From CAZFLD01 sp964519835 (GTDB lineage: Bacteria; Spirochaetota; Spirochaetia; DSM-27196; CAZFLD01), in NCBI GenBank assembly GCA_964519835.1, contig CAZFLD010000024.1:1-56869 (forward strand): a DNA stretch of 56,869 nt, given 5' to 3'. Under the pieces are notes generated by a model that saw only the letters and a program-made list of their open reading frames with translations, had not been told where the DNA came from and did no database searches. This document shows, in pieces, positions 51,187 through 56,869 of the stretch. The stretch's first letter is position 1, and each line of letters begins with the position of its first letter. The translations under genes were made by a program, and so were the position numbers.

Positions 51187-51235
51187 GACCAAAACTCGGA
51201 CATGGATGTCCGCATATACGATCAAGGAGGATTGT

Positions 51236-52108
51236 ATGGTCATTAATCACAACATGAGCGCCATGTTTGCGAACAGGCAGCTGAAGTTCAACAACATTGA
51301 TCTTCGTGGCAACATCGAGAAGTTGTCGTCCGGCGAGCGCATCAACCGCGCATCAGACGACGCTTCCGGCCTGGCTGTTTCGGAAAAGATGCGAGCTCAG
51401 ATCCGCGGCCTGAACCGAGCCGAGAAAAACGCCGCGGACGGCATCTCCCTCATTCAGACCACGGAAGGCTACCTTCAGGAAACGCAGGATATCATCCAGC
51501 GAGTCCGCGAGCTTGCGGTTCAGGCATCAAACGGTATTTACACCACCGAGGACCGCATGCAGATTCAGGTCGAGGTGAGCCAATTGATCGACGAGGTGAA
51601 CCGAATCGCCTCCCACGCTCAGTTTAACGGCATGAACCTTTTGACGGGACGATTTGCGCAAGACAACGGCACGAATGCCGTCACCGCCAGCTTGTGGTTC
51701 CATATCGGAGCAAACATGGACCAGCGGGAGCGTGTGTACGTCGGCACCATGACTGCTCAGGGACTCGGCCTTCAGAGCACCTCGGGCCTGCCGCACACGG
51801 CGTCGTTTATCTCTCTCTCGACGCCCGACAACGCCAACATCTCGATCGGTGTGCTGGACCGCGCCCTTCGCCTTGTTTCTAAGCAGCGGGCGGACCTCGG
51901 AGCCTACCAAAACCGTCTCGACCACGCGCGTATCGGCATTTCCGTCGGCGAAGAGAATCTCGCCGCCGCCAACTCCCGTATCCGCGACACCGAGATGGCT
52001 GCCGAGACCGTGGACTACGTCAAGAACCAGATTCTTGTTCAAAGCTCCACTGCCATGCTGGCACAGGCCAACCAGGTCAACCAGTCGGTGCTGCAGCTTC
52101 TGCAGTAG
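51236..52108 (+). CDS. flaB: Periplasmic flagellin FlaB (core filament)
   Basis: A 290-residue flagellin. ATG 51236 has a perfect AAGGAGG 5 nt upstream. The D0/D1 ends are typical: VINHNMSAMFANRQ and EKLSSGERINRASDDASGLA at the start, KNQILVQSSTAMLAQANQVN at the end. The spirochaete FlaB hallmark WFHIGANMDQRERVYVGTMT lies near residue 155. FlaB forms the core of the periplasmic flagella that drive cell-body motility. It has no cysteine. It appears to be a single-gene unit, with a sigma-28-like promoter upstream and a terminator downstream. Confidence 0.97.
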   Translation: MVINHNMSAMFANRQLKFNNIDLRGNIEKLSSGERINRASDDASGLAVSEKMRAQIRGLNRAEKNAADGISLIQTTEGYLQETQDIIQRVRELAVQASNGIYTTEDRMQIQVEVSQLIDEVNRIASHAQFNGMNLLTGRFAQDNGTNAVTASLWFHIGANMDQRERVYVGTMTAQGLGLQSTSGLPHTASFISLSTPDNANISIGVLDRALRLVSKQRADLGAYQNRLDHARIGISVGEENLAAANSRIRDTEMAAETVDYVKNQILVQSSTAMLAQANQVNQSVLQLLQ

Positions 52109-52116
52109 TCGACGGA

Positions 52117-52140
52117 AACCCCGACCCACTGGGTCGGGTT
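52117..52140 (+). other. Hairpin after flaB
   Basis: AACCCCGACCCA can fold onto TGGGTCGGGTT with a single-base bulge and a one-base apex. It lies just after the stop codon and before the terminator, and may stabilise the mRNA 3' end. Confidence 0.5.
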
Positions 52141-52160
52141 CGCAACCAAATCAGGGGTTT

Positions 52161-52190
52161 AGGGGTTCGCTTCGGCGGCCCCTTTTTTTT
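52161..52190 (+). terminator. Rho-independent terminator of flaB
   Basis: AGGGG at 52161 pairs with CCCCT, an inner GC-TTCG-GC tetraloop stem lies between, and the hairpin is followed by a run of eight T (52183-52190). It lies 52 nt after the flaB stop codon. Confidence 0.88.
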
Positions 52191-52259
52191 ACCCGGCCCA
52201 AAAGGTGCGTTTGACGCTGTCTGCTTGACGCCCAGCGGTCGTCTTTCTAGGATTCTCTC

Positions 52260-53633
52260 GTGCCAACCTTTCGTTTCCCACAGCCGGTAGTAAAGATCGG
52301 GCGTATCTATCGGCGGGCCGGCTTCTCTTGTTATGTCGTTGGAGGTGCGGTCCGGGACTTCGTCTTGGGCCTCCCGGTGTCGGACTACGACTTGGCGACC
52401 GACGCGCTGCCCACGGAAACACAACGCCTCTTTTATCGCACGATTCCCACCGGAGTAAAACACGGCACGGTGACAATTCGAATGCACGGCGAGTCCTACG
52501 AGGTAACAACACTAAGGACGGAAGGTGGTTACAGCGATGCGCGACGACCCGATGCCGTCAGGTTTGGCGCCACGCTTACCGAGGATCTCGCTCGCCGGGA
52601 CTTCACGATCAACGCGATGGCGGTGGACGTTTGCACCAAGGAGTTTTTCGATCCGTTCTCCGGTCTTGGAGACATCAAACATCGGGTGGTCCGCGCAATC
52701 GGGGTGCCGGAGGAGCGCTTTGGAGAAGACGGACTCCGACTTTTGCGGGCCGTCCGCTTTGCATCCCAACTTGCGTTTACCATCGAGACATCGACCTACG
52801 ACGCCGCCACCCGGCTCTCCGAAGGATTGTCTTTTATCTCCGCGGAGAGAATCCGCGACGAGTTTTTAAAGATCCTCGCAACGACGTCGGTATACCGCGG
52901 GCTCATGATTCTCGCCGACACCGAACTTCTCGCGCAGTTTGCTCCGGAGCTCGACGCGTGTCGCGGTGAGTTCGCGGACGGGAACGGGGATTTGGACTTG
53001 TTCGAGCACTTGTCTCGCAGTTGTGAGGGAGCACCACGGAACGACGTAGAACTGCGGCTCGCCGCCCTCCTCCACGACGTCGGTAAGCCGTCAAGCCGTG
53101 GCACCGACGACGCGGGAAGAGCTACCTTCCACCGCCATGAGGAGATTTCCGCCGAGATGACGCGAAACCTTCTGCTCCGCCTACGCATGCCGCGCAAAAC
53201 GATCGCGCGTGTCGAGCACCTCGTGCGCCATCATATGTTCGGTTACTCCCACGAATTCAGCGATGCCGCGGTCCGACGACTGATTCGCCGCGTGGGTGAG
53301 GAACACTTGGGCGACCTTATGTCCCTCAGGAGAGCCGATATTTACGGGAAAACGGGGCACCCGACGCCGTCACCGCTACTCGAAGAGCTTGGGCGACGCG
53401 TACGGCACCTTCAACGCGAGGACCTTGTCCTCTCGCCACGAGACCTTGCGGTGAACGGCAATACCATCCTCGAACGACTTGGGCCTCTCGGGCTCGAGCG
53501 CGGGCGCACGCTGGGGACAATAATCGACTTTTTGGTGGAAGCCGTTACCGACGACCCAGCTCTAAACCAGAAAGAGACGCTCCTCGAAATCGCCGAGCGA
53601 TTCTACGTCGACCGACTCGAGCCTCCGGAGTAG
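52260..53633 (+). CDS. cca: CCA-adding tRNA nucleotidyltransferase with HD domain
   Basis: A 457-residue protein from GTG 52260. The class II nucleotidyltransferase head has CYVVGGAVRDFVLGLPVSDYDLATDA with the catalytic DxD (DYD), RRDFTINAMAV, and ERFGEDGLRLLRAVRFASQL. The C-terminal half holds an HD domain (LAALLHDVGKPSSRG, HRHEEISAE). It adds or repairs the CCA 3' end of tRNAs, and both tRNA genes in this window lack encoded CCA, consistent with a CCA rather than poly(A) role. It follows the flaB terminator, so it should have its own promoter. Confidence 0.9.
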   Translation: MPTFRFPQPVVKIGRIYRRAGFSCYVVGGAVRDFVLGLPVSDYDLATDALPTETQRLFYRTIPTGVKHGTVTIRMHGESYEVTTLRTEGGYSDARRPDAVRFGATLTEDLARRDFTINAMAVDVCTKEFFDPFSGLGDIKHRVVRAIGVPEERFGEDGLRLLRAVRFASQLAFTIETSTYDAATRLSEGLSFISAERIRDEFLKILATTSVYRGLMILADTELLAQFAPELDACRGEFADGNGDLDLFEHLSRSCEGAPRNDVELRLAALLHDVGKPSSRGTDDAGRATFHRHEEISAEMTRNLLLRLRMPRKTIARVEHLVRHHMFGYSHEFSDAAVRRLIRRVGEEHLGDLMSLRRADIYGKTGHPTPSPLLEELGRRVRHLQREDLVLSPRDLAVNGNTILERLGPLGLERGRTLGTIIDFLVEAVTDDPALNQKETLLEIAERFYVDRLEPPE

Positions 53634-53692
53634 ACTCATACCGGCTTTTGAATCGGCCGCCCGCGGCTCCAACCACTACCAAGCGCCATCCC

Positions 53693-54475
53693 TTAACTAC
53701 TGCCCTTGCCGGAACCTTCGCCGGGTCGCCGGCTCGGGCACAGTGCTTCATATGCCAGCTTCGCGGCCGCCTGTTCGGCTTGCTTTTTGTTTTTGCCCTC
53801 GCCCGGGCCAAAGCTTTGGTCGCTAATGCGCACCTCGATCCAAAACGTCTTGTTGTGATCCGGCCCGCTGCGATGGGTGAGGTGGTACTTAGGATAGGTC
53901 TTATATTTCTTCTGCACAAACTCCTGCAGAAGCGTTTTGTAGTCTTTGCGATGGCGGTCTTGCAGCACAAGATCAATTTCCGGCACAAGCTGTTCGAGAA
54001 CAAACCTCCGCGCCGACTTCATTCCCGAATCTAAGAAAAGCGCACCTATAATCGCTTCCATTGCGTCCGCGAGAATCGCCTTTTTCTGGCGGCCGCCGGA
54101 GTACTCCTCGCCCCGTCCAACCAGAAGATAACGGTCCACCTGCAGGCGCGCCGCAACCTTGGCGAGACTCTCTTCGCTCACTACAAAGCTCTTGATTTTG
54201 GCTAGATCACCTTCGACCTTGTCGGGCAGCGTAGTAAACAGGTGCTCCGCTACAACCAGACCGAGCACGGAATCGCCGAGGAACTCGAGTTTTTCGTTGT
54301 TTCCGCTAGGGTTGGCCGTCTCGTTTGAGTACGACCGATGCACAAAGGCGAGATTCAGCAGGCCGAGCCGCTTAAAGCGAGCACCCGCGTGACGCTCAAA
54401 TGCATGCAGCTCTTTTTTTCTTTCAGAGGTAACCGCCGTGCCATGTAGCCCGGCGATATCAGCACGCGACTTCAA
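53693..54475 (-). CDS. rnc: Ribonuclease III
   Basis: A 260-residue protein; TTG 54475 is used, with a G-run 8 nt upstream. RNase III cuts double-stranded RNA in rRNA and mRNA processing. The signature is NNEKLEFLGDSVLGLVVAEH, with a second acidic site in ADAMEAIIGALFLDSG, then a double-stranded-RNA-binding domain (DYKTLLQEFVQKKYKTYPKY to NKKQAEQAAAKLAYEAL). The first ~25 residues are an extra extension. The gene lies ~28 nt after the acpP terminator, so it depends on read-through or a promoter close to the terminator. Confidence 0.95.
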   Translation of the reverse strand: MKSRADIAGLHGTAVTSERKKELHAFERHAGARFKRLGLLNLAFVHRSYSNETANPSGNNEKLEFLGDSVLGLVVAEHLFTTLPDKVEGDLAKIKSFVVSEESLAKVAARLQVDRYLLVGRGEEYSGGRQKKAILADAMEAIIGALFLDSGMKSARRFVLEQLVPEIDLVLQDRHRKDYKTLLQEFVQKKYKTYPKYHLTHRSGPDHNKTFWIEVRISDQSFGPGEGKNKKQAEQAAAKLAYEALCPSRRPGEGSGKGSS

Positions 54476-54502
54476 TTACACGCCCCCCGGGCGGCAGTGA
54501 CA

Positions 54503-54549
54503 CAAAAAAACGCGGCCCATCTCGTCGGCGACGCCGCCGGATGAGCCGC
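54503..54549 (-). terminator. Rho-independent terminator after acpP
   Basis: On the minus strand GCGGCTCATC pairs with GATGGGCCGC over 10 bp (one G-T pair), enclosing an inner GGCG stem, and is followed by a run of seven T. It lies 25 nt after the acpP stop and between acpP and rnc. Confidence 0.88.
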
Positions 54550-54574
54550 TATACCTCGTGCTCGCTGGGTTGCC

Positions 54575-54820
54575 TTAGCCGGCGTCCTGTTGAGACTTGA
54601 TGTACTCGAGAGCATCGCGCACCGTCTCGAACTCATTGGCCTTCTCATCGGGAATGGTAATGCCCATTTCCTCTTCGATCGCATAGACCAACTCGTAGGT
54701 GTCAAGACTATCGGCACCAAGGTCCTGTCGGAAGGAAGAATCAAGTGTGATCTTTGCTTCCTCCACCTCAAGCTTTTCGGCGATAAGTTTCTTCATCTTC
54801 TCGAAGAGATCTTCTGCCAT
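54575..54820 (-). CDS. acpP: Acyl carrier protein
   Basis: An 81-residue acidic protein from ATG 54820 with AGGAGG about 6 nt upstream. The 4'-phosphopantetheine attachment site is the Ser of LGADSLDTYELV (about residue 38). ACP carries acyl chains in fatty acid synthesis. The rpmF-acpP order is common in bacteria, linking lipid synthesis with translation. A strong terminator follows. coaD, which helps make the CoA that supplies the prosthetic group, is just upstream on the same strand. Confidence 0.97.
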   Translation of the reverse strand: MAEDLFEKMKKLIAEKLEVEEAKITLDSSFRQDLGADSLDTYELVYAIEEEMGITIPDEKANEFETVRDALEYIKSQQDAG

Positions 54821-54857
54821 GATATCCTCCTAGTAGAGCCTTTTGTATGGTTTGGTT

Positions 54858-55046
54858 TTACGAAAGATCTTCGGGGTTTAACACCTGCCTACCCTTGTAG
54901 AAGCCACATTTCGGGCAGACACGGTGAGGAAGCTTCATGGCGCCGCAGTTTGCACAGCTTGAAAGGGTCCGCGGCACCAGCTTTCCGTTGATGGATCGCC
55001 GCCGACGCGTGCGCGCCTTGGAGGCACGACTTCTTGGTACTGCCAT
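54858..55046 (-). CDS. rpmF: 50S ribosomal protein L32
   Basis: A 62-residue basic protein from ATG 55046, with AAGGAAT upstream. The sequence AVPRSRASKARTRRRRS and the zinc-type pairs CANC and CPKC (about residues 31-47) are typical of the C-plus L32 form. L32 is a small large-subunit protein. It has its own promoter (55082-55108) overlapping the end of coaD, and is followed by acpP after ~37 nt. Confidence 0.97.
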   Translation of the reverse strand: MAVPRSRASKARTRRRRSINGKLVPRTLSSCANCGAMKLPHRVCPKCGFYKGRQVLNPEDLS

Positions 55047-55081
55047 TGTTATTCCTTACTCACAAAAATAATGTTGCTCAA

Positions 55082-55108
55082 CTTATAGCATCCCTGACCC
55101 TGTGTCAA
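55082..55108 (-). promoter_or_regulatory. Promoter for rpmF-acpP
   Basis: On the minus strand a perfect -35 TTGACA (55103-55108) and -10 TATAAG (55082-55087) with a 15-base spacer, somewhat short. The -35 overlaps the coaD stop codon, and the leader to the rpmF ATG is about 28 nt. Confidence 0.6.
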
Positions 55109-55602
55109 GGTAACCGCTTGCCACCCATTTTCTTGTATACGGCGCCGGCGATCTCCATCGGCACCATGCCGGTGATATCGCCCCCGAATCGGGCAATCTC
55201 CTTGATTGTCGATGATCGCAACACAAAAAAACGCGGGTCGGTCGGCATAAAGATTGTCTCGATTGTAGGCTTCAGGCTCTTGTTTAGCATCGACAACTCG
55301 AACTCGTAGTTGAAGTCGGCAAGAGCCCTAACGCCACGGATCATCACCCGAATGCCCTGCTTTTCGGCGAACTCCACGATAAGGCGATCCCAGGTGTGAA
55401 CAAAGACGTTCTCAAACGGCTTTGTCAGCTGATCCATCATCGAAAACCGTTCGTTCTCGTCAAACGTATACTGTTTAAGTGCATTCACCGCGATGACGAC
55501 ATGAACCTCGTCGTATACGACGGACGCACGCTCGATGACGTTGACGTGGCCGTTTGTCGGAGGATCAAAAGAGCCTGGGAAAATTACACGGAGCACCGGC
55601 AA
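55105..55602 (-). CDS. coaD: Phosphopantetheine adenylyltransferase
   Basis: A 165-residue protein. TTG 55602 or GTG 55596 could be the start; neither has a strong ribosome site. It joins ATP and 4'-phosphopantetheine to make dephospho-CoA. The nucleotidyltransferase motif is IFPGSFDPPTNGHVNVIER (the T/HxGH type, here TNGH), with VMIRGVRALADFNYEFELSM and VLRSSTIKEIARFGGDITGM further on. It is complete and of usual length. It is divergent from the exported HEAT gene. Confidence 0.95.
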   Translation of the reverse strand: MPVLRVIFPGSFDPPTNGHVNVIERASVVYDEVHVVIAVNALKQYTFDENERFSMMDQLTKPFENVFVHTWDRLIVEFAEKQGIRVMIRGVRALADFNYEFELSMLNKSLKPTIETIFMPTDPRFFVLRSSTIKEIARFGGDITGMVPMEIAGAVYKKMGGKRLP

Positions 55603-55624
55603 ACTCTACGGCATGCGTATGCGG

Positions 55625-55653
55625 TCGTCAATACAACGTGTCGATGCTATACT
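55625..55653 (+). promoter_or_regulatory. Candidate promoter of the exported HEAT gene
   Basis: TCGTCA (55625-55630) and TATACT (55648-55653) are separated by 17 bases. Start would fall near 55660, supporting ATG 55667 as the start of translation with a very short leader. Confidence 0.45.
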
Positions 55654-55666
55654 CAAGAAGCGACGT

Positions 55667-56425
55667 ATGCGATTGGCGTTTTCCTTTATTCTTATCCTTT
55701 TAGTCTTTATCCCCACAGCACCCGGAGCTCAGGAACAGCCCGGTGACACCACCGGTGCCGATTGGGTAGTGGACGAGAGCCCCGAGCAGCCCTCGGCCGG
55801 CAACGAACCCGCGGACGACTGGATATCCGGTGAAGGCCGCAGGCGGCCCACGCGTTCCGAGGTAACTGTCGCCCACGTGCAAGCCGGACTCCCGAGTCTT
55901 GAGGCTAAAGAACGTGCCCTGCGGCTTATCAACCGCATCTACGAGGAGGGGCGTCTCACCGCCTTCGACGCGCAAACAATCGCTGTGCTGGAGTTTCTAG
56001 CGGAAGAAGGTGTCCGCGTCGGATCCGGCAACTTCCCCACCGCTCGAAGACGTGCCGTCGAGCTCCTTGCGAAGGTAGGGGGACGCGACGCCCGTGAGAT
56101 CCTTCTTTCCGTGCTTGATAACGATCCGGAACCGATGGTCCTGTCCGAGGCAGTATACGGCTTAGGACGCATGCAAGCCGTACCCGACGTCGAGCTCACC
56201 GCGGCCTTTGCCGAGGTCATACGCCAAAACAACACGCGCTACCTCGACGATAGCCTCGCCTTTTCCACGCTGGTGGCAATCGAGATGATTCATGAAGGAA
56301 CCGCGGGTATCCGCGACCCGAATTTGTTCTACGCGATATTCGACATGGCCGAAGCGGGCTATGCCCGGCAAATCTCCGAACGGGTCTTTTACACACTTGA
56401 TCTTCTGCGGAAGGTGGAAGACTAA
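55667..56425 (+). CDS. Exported HEAT-repeat protein
   Basis: A 252-residue protein; ATG 55667 (MRLAFSFILILLVFIPTAPG) gives a clean signal peptide, whereas upstream in-frame ATG 55613 would put a promoter inside the gene. A low-complexity Pro/Glu/Asp linker (about 20-60) is followed by HEAT-like helical pairs (FPTARRRAVELLAKVGGRDA, SEAVYGLGRMQAVPDVELTA). Layout and linker resemble the exported HEAT protein at 897-2513. Its stop overlaps the convergent small gene by 4 bases. Probably a periplasmic binding scaffold; partner unknown. Confidence 0.72.
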   Translation: MRLAFSFILILLVFIPTAPGAQEQPGDTTGADWVVDESPEQPSAGNEPADDWISGEGRRRPTRSEVTVAHVQAGLPSLEAKERALRLINRIYEEGRLTAFDAQTIAVLEFLAEEGVRVGSGNFPTARRRAVELLAKVGGRDAREILLSVLDNDPEPMVLSEAVYGLGRMQAVPDVELTAAFAEVIRQNNTRYLDDSLAFSTLVAIEMIHEGTAGIRDPNLFYAIFDMAEAGYARQISERVFYTLDLLRKVED

Positions 56426-56604
56426 CTCTCGCCCAAATCTAAATGGACGCGTGATCCCTTTTCCTCGGCCTCTGCTTGCATCAACTCATTGGTCAGTTTC
56501 ACTGCAATCGACTGAATTGCGTTTGCCAAGTAGCCCGCGTCCTGAATTTTGTGCTTCAGCTCTTCAAGACGTTTTGGATCGCTCGGCTTCGCGATACGCA
56601 CCAT
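56422..56604 (-). CDS. Small protein with FlgM-like segment
   Basis: A 60-residue protein from ATG 56604, 5 nt after the YraN-family stop. The segment DPKRLEELKHKIQDAGYLAN followed by IQSIAVKLTNELMQ resembles the C-terminal sigma-28-binding part of the anti-sigma factor FlgM (pattern: LKxxI, Gly, Tyr, then IAxxL), although the spacing after the Tyr is one residue longer and the usual VD after the Tyr is missing. There is no signal or membrane helix. It could be a FlgM relative that holds the flagellar sigma factor, or an unrelated helical peptide. Confidence 0.5.
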   Translation of the reverse strand: MVRIAKPSDPKRLEELKHKIQDAGYLANAIQSIAVKLTNELMQAEAEEKGSRVHLDLGES

Positions 56605-56609
56605 GCACG

Positions 56610-56869
56610 TTACTCTTCAAAGGCGGACGGAATATGAGTAATCAATCCGTCGCCAAGGCCGACCAGAATCACGTCAAAGCGAACCTGCAAGGCGGAAAAC
56701 TCTCTCCGACTCATCAGAAAATGCTTGGCGGTACGAATGATTCGCTGTTTTTTCCTGGCCGTCATCAGGTACTCCAGATCTTCGATTCCTGCGGCGTGGC
56801 GACTCTTGACCTCGAAGAACACAAGGGTCTCGGCCCGCCTACCCACAATATCGACCTCTCCGGACCGAG
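56610..56869 (-). CDS. YraN-family (UPF0102) protein, C-terminal part
   Basis: The frame is open to the window edge, so the N-terminus is missing; about 85 residues are visible. The sequence RSGEVDIVGRRAETLVFFEVKSR matches the UPF0102 core, with the Asp and the ExK pattern of a restriction-endonuclease-like fold. YraN proteins are putative Holliday-junction or branched-DNA nucleases, and the reaction is unproven. It is followed directly by the small FlgM-like gene. Confidence 0.85.
   Translation of the reverse strand, partial: RSGEVDIVGRRAETLVFFEVKSRHAAGIEDLEYLMTARKKQRIIRTAKHFLMSRREFSALQVRFDVILVGLGDGLITHIPSAFEE

Overview
The window looks like a contiguous stretch of chromosome from a free-living spirochaete (Spirochaetales; Spirochaeta or Alkalispirochaeta-like is my inference). 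The grounds are a FlaB-type periplasmic flagellin (51236-52108), a 900-residue GreA whose real GreA part is only the last ~160 residues (a spirochaete trait), a large unassigned protein of a kind I associate with spirochaetes (48530-50311), and an OmpA C-terminus of the divergent spirochaete type. The DNA is moderately GC-rich with even codon use. I see no rRNA, insertion sequence, prophage, CRISPR array or plasmid function, and no gene-free stretch longer than 300 bases. Genes are tightly packed, with many ATGA/GTGA overlaps.

Layout. 1-9975: the end of murJ, an exported HEAT-repeat protein, then greA and a helical-repeat gene on the minus strand, and a plus-strand run of TPR or exported proteins ending in a shortened dtd. 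9995-11104: a PRPP synthetase. 11284-19100: recA, folK, scpA, scpB, rluB, cmk, rpsA and a GAF/sigma-54 activator, mostly overlapping. 19158-24418: a membrane-anchored TPR protein, a CHASE2-type cyclase, a lipoprotein, a small membrane protein and mazG.

24439-44837 is nearly all minus strand. Read in transcription order it holds tRNA-Thr and tRNA-Tyr, a YkgJ-like cysteine-cluster protein, a metallo-beta-lactamase-fold hydrolase, a small unknown protein, a 1340-residue outer-membrane OmpA-family protein, dnaG, rpoD, a zinc-ribbon protein with an acidic tail, the RNase P RNA gene, a TPR protein, mreB, mreC, mreD, pbp2, rodA and a radical-SAM protein. The block therefore combines replication and transcription initiation, RNase P and the cell-elongation machine.

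44926-56869: map, a small membrane protein, a HAD hydrolase, an SPFH-like protein, a HIT hydrolase, the large unassigned protein, thiN, flaB with a candidate sigma-28 promoter and a terminator, a CCA-adding enzyme (neither tRNA gene encodes CCA), rnc, acpP, rpmF, coaD, a second exported HEAT protein, a small protein with a FlgM-like segment, and the end of a YraN-family gene.

I found no clear new multi-gene defence or biosynthetic system. The most unusual points are molecular: a DnaG primase lacking all four zinc ligands, a Dtd lacking the stretch that carries its catalytic SQFTL motif, an outer-membrane protein built from three alternating A-B pairs of ~105-residue FSPNGDG modules, a zinc-ribbon protein with a ~90-residue acidic tail ending 7 nt from rnpB, a possible FlgM-like anti-sigma factor near a flagellin with a sigma-28-like promoter, and structured leaders in front of recA and flaB.
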